Positions 61,735 to 64,000 of a stretch of DNA of 64,000 bases are shown here, piece after piece. Numbering within the stretch: position 1 is the stretch's first letter; each line of letters opens with the position of its first letter. This DNA is from VMDH01 sp038108875 (GTDB lineage: Bacteria; Pseudomonadota; Gammaproteobacteria; Magnimaribacterales; D2472). The translations under genes and the position numbers were made by a program. The stretch is from the NCBI GenBank assembly GCA_038108875.1, contig JAYNII010000002.1:79145-143144 (forward strand), read 5' to 3'. Below the pieces are notes generated by a model that made no database searches, was not told where the DNA came from, and saw only the letters and a list, made by a program, of their open reading frames with translations.

Positions 61735-62809
61735 GGTTTTCCAATTGAGCTAATTGATTCTCAGAAATTAGTGCGTCACAAATTGAAACAATATCTCCAT
61801 CCATTACTTGATCGAGATTGTGTTGAGTAAGTTTAATTCTATGATCAGTTACCCTTCCCTGAGGAAAGTTATACGTTCTAATCTTTTCACTTCTGTCTCC
61901 TGATCCGACAAGGATTTTTCTTTCAGATGCTCTAGATGCTTGGCGCTCTTGAAGCTCCTTTTCTCTTAATTTGGCTGCAAGCAAAGCCATCGCCTTTGCT
62001 TTATTTTTATGCTGAGATCTATCGTCTTGACACTCAACAACCATTCCAGATGGAATATGAGTAATCCTAATTGCAGAATCTGTTTTATTTACATGTTGTC
62101 CTCCAGCTCCAGAAGCTCTGAAAGTGTCTATTCTTAGATCTGTTTTTTCAAGATTAATATCATCAACCTCCTCTACGTCAGGCAAAATAGCCACTGTAAC
62201 CGTAGAGGTATGAATTCTGCCTTGAGATTCTGTATCAGGAACTCTTTGAACTCTATGCACTCCGCTTTCAAACTTCATATATTTATATACATTATTTCCA
62301 TTGAGCTTTATTACAACCTCTTTTAGTCCACCCTGTTCAGCTGCTCGAATATTAATTTCTTCTACACTCCACTTTTGCCTCTCGGCAAAACGAGTATAAA
62401 GTCTATAAAGATCACTTACAAAAATTGCAGCCTCCTCCCCGCCTGCTCCTGCCCTTATTTCAAGGTAAGCTGCACCTGCGTCTGCGTCATCTTTTGGAAG
62501 TAACAAAATTTTAAGCTTGGATTCAATGCTGGCTATTTTTTTATTTAAAATTAGTAACTCATCTTCAGCCATTGAAACTATCTCATCATCATCGCTATCA
62601 AAAAGAGATTTTGTATCCTTCTTTTGATTTAAAAGAACATTCATTTCGTCAAATGCTTCTACTATAGGCATGATGTCGGAAAGCTCTTTGTTAAGCTTAG
62701 TAAATTTTTGAATGTCTGAAGCAACACCTTGTTGAGCTAAGAGATCATTAATTTCTTCACTCCTTTTTTTCAAATTAAAAAGCTTTTCTTCAATGGTTTT
62801 TAACATCAA
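61724..62809 (-). CDS. prfA: Peptide chain release factor 1
   Basis: 361 residues. Recognises UAA and UAG stops. The stop-reading loop is RVPDTESQGRIHTS (PDT at the PxT position), and the catalytic loop is RASGAGGQHVNKTDSAIRITHIPSG. Overlaps hemA by 20 bases. The second Met (LKTIEEKL) could also be the start. Confidence 0.98.
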   Translation of the reverse strand: MMLKTIEEKLFNLKKRSEEINDLLAQQGVASDIQKFTKLNKELSDIMPIVEAFDEMNVLLNQKKDTKSLFDSDDDEIVSMAEDELLILNKKIASIESKLKILLLPKDDADAGAAYLEIRAGAGGEEAAIFVSDLYRLYTRFAERQKWSVEEINIRAAEQGGLKEVVIKLNGNNVYKYMKFESGVHRVQRVPDTESQGRIHTSTVTVAILPDVEEVDDINLEKTDLRIDTFRASGAGGQHVNKTDSAIRITHIPSGMVVECQDDRSQHKNKAKAMALLAAKLREKELQERQASRASERKILVGSGDRSEKIRTYNFPQGRVTDHRIKLTQHNLDQVMDGDIVSICDALISENQLAQLENLES

Positions 62810-64000
62810 TTATTTCCTTTAGAAGTGAGTCAAAAACGTGAGATTCGATTTCAAGATTCTGAATTGTTAATTCCGCGTTAAAGCTTTTAATTATTCTATG
62901 GCGCATGGGATTTTCTTTATTTTTTAATTGTTCTAATGTGTGAGAATCTAAATTTTGACAAAGATTTACTAATACTTCTCGAGCTTGAAACGCATTATAT
63001 TTTGCGCTTTCTTTAAGAGTTAACTTTTCGATACTTAAATTTATCAACTCTATTGCTTTATTGGCTGCATGAATTCTTGATTCTTGATTTTGTTGAGCAA
63101 TTGATTCAATTTGATCTAGTGTATACAAGTAGGCCCCATCTAAAAGTCTAATAGTTGGTTCTATATTTCTTGGAACACCCAAATCTATTAACACCAAGGG
63201 TTTCTTTCCTCTACTACTTATTACTTGCTCTATAAGTCCTTTGCCTATTATAGGTGTTTGACTCCTAGTGGAGGATATTATTATGTCTGCCTTTAAAATT
63301 GCTTTTTTCATTGTGTTTAGAGGCTTAGAGATCAGAGTTTTCGAACCAAGTTGAATTGATTTCTGTGATCTATTTACAAAAACTAACTTTGAAATGCCAT
63401 TAGCATGGAAATTCTCAAAAATTGAGAAAGCTACTTCACCAGCACCAATCATTAATATCTCTAAATCCTTTGGGCTCTTATAAATTTCCCTTACAAGCTT
63501 GTATACTAATGTGCTAACTGAAACTGGGTTCCTCCCTATTCCGCTTTCAGTTCTTGTGGATTTTGCAACAGAGATAATATCGTTTAACAATGATTCAAAA
63601 GTGCCCGAAATAAAATCAAACCTCTTAGATATTTCAATAGAGTCTTTAAATTGCCCAAGTATTTCATGTTCTCCAATAATTCTTGAGTCTAGGCCCGTTG
63701 CTACCATGCATAAATGCTTAAGAGCTCCTTGATTCTCTAGAAAGAAGAAATGTTTATTAATATCAAGACTGCAACTTAAGTAATCACAGATAATTTCGGA
63801 TAATTCTTTCGATTGATTTTTAGAACTCTCATAAATGATTTCTGTTCGATTGCATGTAGACAGATTTACGAGCGACTGTATTGTTCCAGACAGCTTCTTC
63901 TCAATAATAAGTTTTAAATCTTTTAATTCCTCTGAATTGATTACGAGCTGCTCTCTTTCTTCAAGTGAAGTGTTATGATGACTTATGCCAAATAAATACA
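62790..64000 (-). CDS. hemA: Glutamyl-tRNA reductase (5' end just outside window)
   Basis: About 403 residues visible; the frame stays open to the right edge and lacks only the initiator and perhaps two residues. First step of C5-pathway haem synthesis. Reading the edge sequence gives FGISHHNTSLEERE and LVNLSTCNRTEIIYE, which holds the catalytic Cys. Then follow MVATGLDSRIIGEHEILGQ, the NADPH motif MIGAGEVAFSIFENF and the C-terminal dimerisation helices. An internal ATG at 63707 is not the start, because the catalytic domain lies before it. hemA-prfA-prmC order as in E. coli and Pseudomonas. Confidence 0.96.
   Translation of the reverse strand, partial: YLFGISHHNTSLEEREQLVINSEELKDLKLIIEKKLSGTIQSLVNLSTCNRTEIIYESSKNQSKELSEIICDYLSCSLDINKHFFFLENQGALKHLCMVATGLDSRIIGEHEILGQFKDSIEISKRFDFISGTFESLLNDIISVAKSTRTESGIGRNPVSVSTLVYKLVREIYKSPKDLEILMIGAGEVAFSIFENFHANGISKLVFVNRSQKSIQLGSKTLISKPLNTMKKAILKADIIISSTRSQTPIIGKGLIEQVISSRGKKPLVLIDLGVPRNIEPTIRLLDGAYLYTLDQIESIAQQNQESRIHAANKAIELINLSIEKLTLKESAKYNAFQAREVLVNLCQNLDSHTLEQLKNKENPMRHRIIKSFNAELTIQNLEIESHVFDSLLKEIIDVKNH

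Noticed and set aside
62180..62260. RF1 stop-recognition tripeptide PDT instead of PAT as possible codon reassignment
   Set aside because: PET and PVT variants are common in functional bacterial RF1, and genes in the window use TAA, TAG and TGA as stops normally.
1..64000. Search for CRISPR arrays, tRNA genes, insertion sequences, prophage, defence or toxin-antitoxin genes
   Set aside because: None seen on either strand; the window is almost wholly core coding sequence with short spacers.

Overview
The window is a 64 kb piece of a low-GC, very tightly packed bacterial chromosome. Nearly all of it is core genes: cell division, murein synthesis, LPS supply, translation and respiration. The families present (NlpD, FtsB, LpoA, SspA, ZapE, IbaG, MlaC, YhdP) and the gene order both point to a gammaproteobacterium. 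Several blocks follow the Pseudomonas-type order: zapE-rplM-rpsI-petABC-sspA, rsmI-rnpB-mraZ-dcw, mreBCD/gatCAB and hemA-prfA-prmC-moeB. The AT richness, the overlapping genes and the missing accessory members suggest a streamlined, probably marine and uncultivated lineage (SAR86-like). That taxonomic placement is inference. A run of 100 Ns inside petB shows the window is a scaffold.

Layout. 0-4.7 kb: 5' part of aspS, an FmdB-type zinc ribbon protein, a ProRS without its editing domain, a thiolase, recA with a textbook LexA box, and ferredoxin fdxA. 4.7-12.6 kb: nlpD, DUF368, pcm, surE, an ispD-ispF fusion, ftsB, eno, kdsA, pyrG; rpoS, truD and mutS, which often sit in this neighbourhood, are absent. 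12.6-17.4 kb: a ferritin-like diiron protein of unknown function, alr, dnaB, rplI, rpsR, rpsF. 17.4-33.2 kb: the dcw division and wall cluster, from ftsA back to mraZ. Here ftsZ is not after ftsA but lies between mraZ and rsmH. 33.2-34.4 kb: rnpB and rsmI. 34.4-41.5 kb: lpoA, sspA, the cytochrome bc1 operon, rpsI/rplM, zapE and a DegS-like protease. 41.5-48.4 kb: murA, ibaG, an orphan mlaC, kdsD, a short lptA, lptB, rpoN, mgtE. 48.4-57 kb: yhdP, mreDCB and gatCAB. 57-64 kb: a MaoC hydratase, an acyl-CoA synthetase, a GH84 (O-GlcNAcase-type) hydrolase, a MoeB/ThiF protein, prmC, prfA and nearly all of hemA.

How they work together. The dominant theme is envelope growth. MurA, Alr, Ddl, MurC-G, MraY and FtsW/FtsI build septal murein. 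MreBCD directs elongation, and LpoA and NlpD modulate synthases and hydrolases. KdsD, KdsA and LptA/B serve LPS, and MlaC and YhdP serve lipid transport. Translation genes (aspS, proS, gatCAB, prfA, prmC, r-proteins) are interleaved with them.

I found no mobile element, CRISPR array, defence island or tRNA gene, and nothing I would call a wholly new system. The observations most worth following are the moved ftsZ, an FtsQ that reads as a lipoprotein, four MraZ-type operator repeats overlapping the rnpB terminator, gene junctions with no space between them (six convergent, two divergent), and the unexplained diiron and GH84 genes. The only non-coding stretch longer than 300 bases is the one that holds rnpB.
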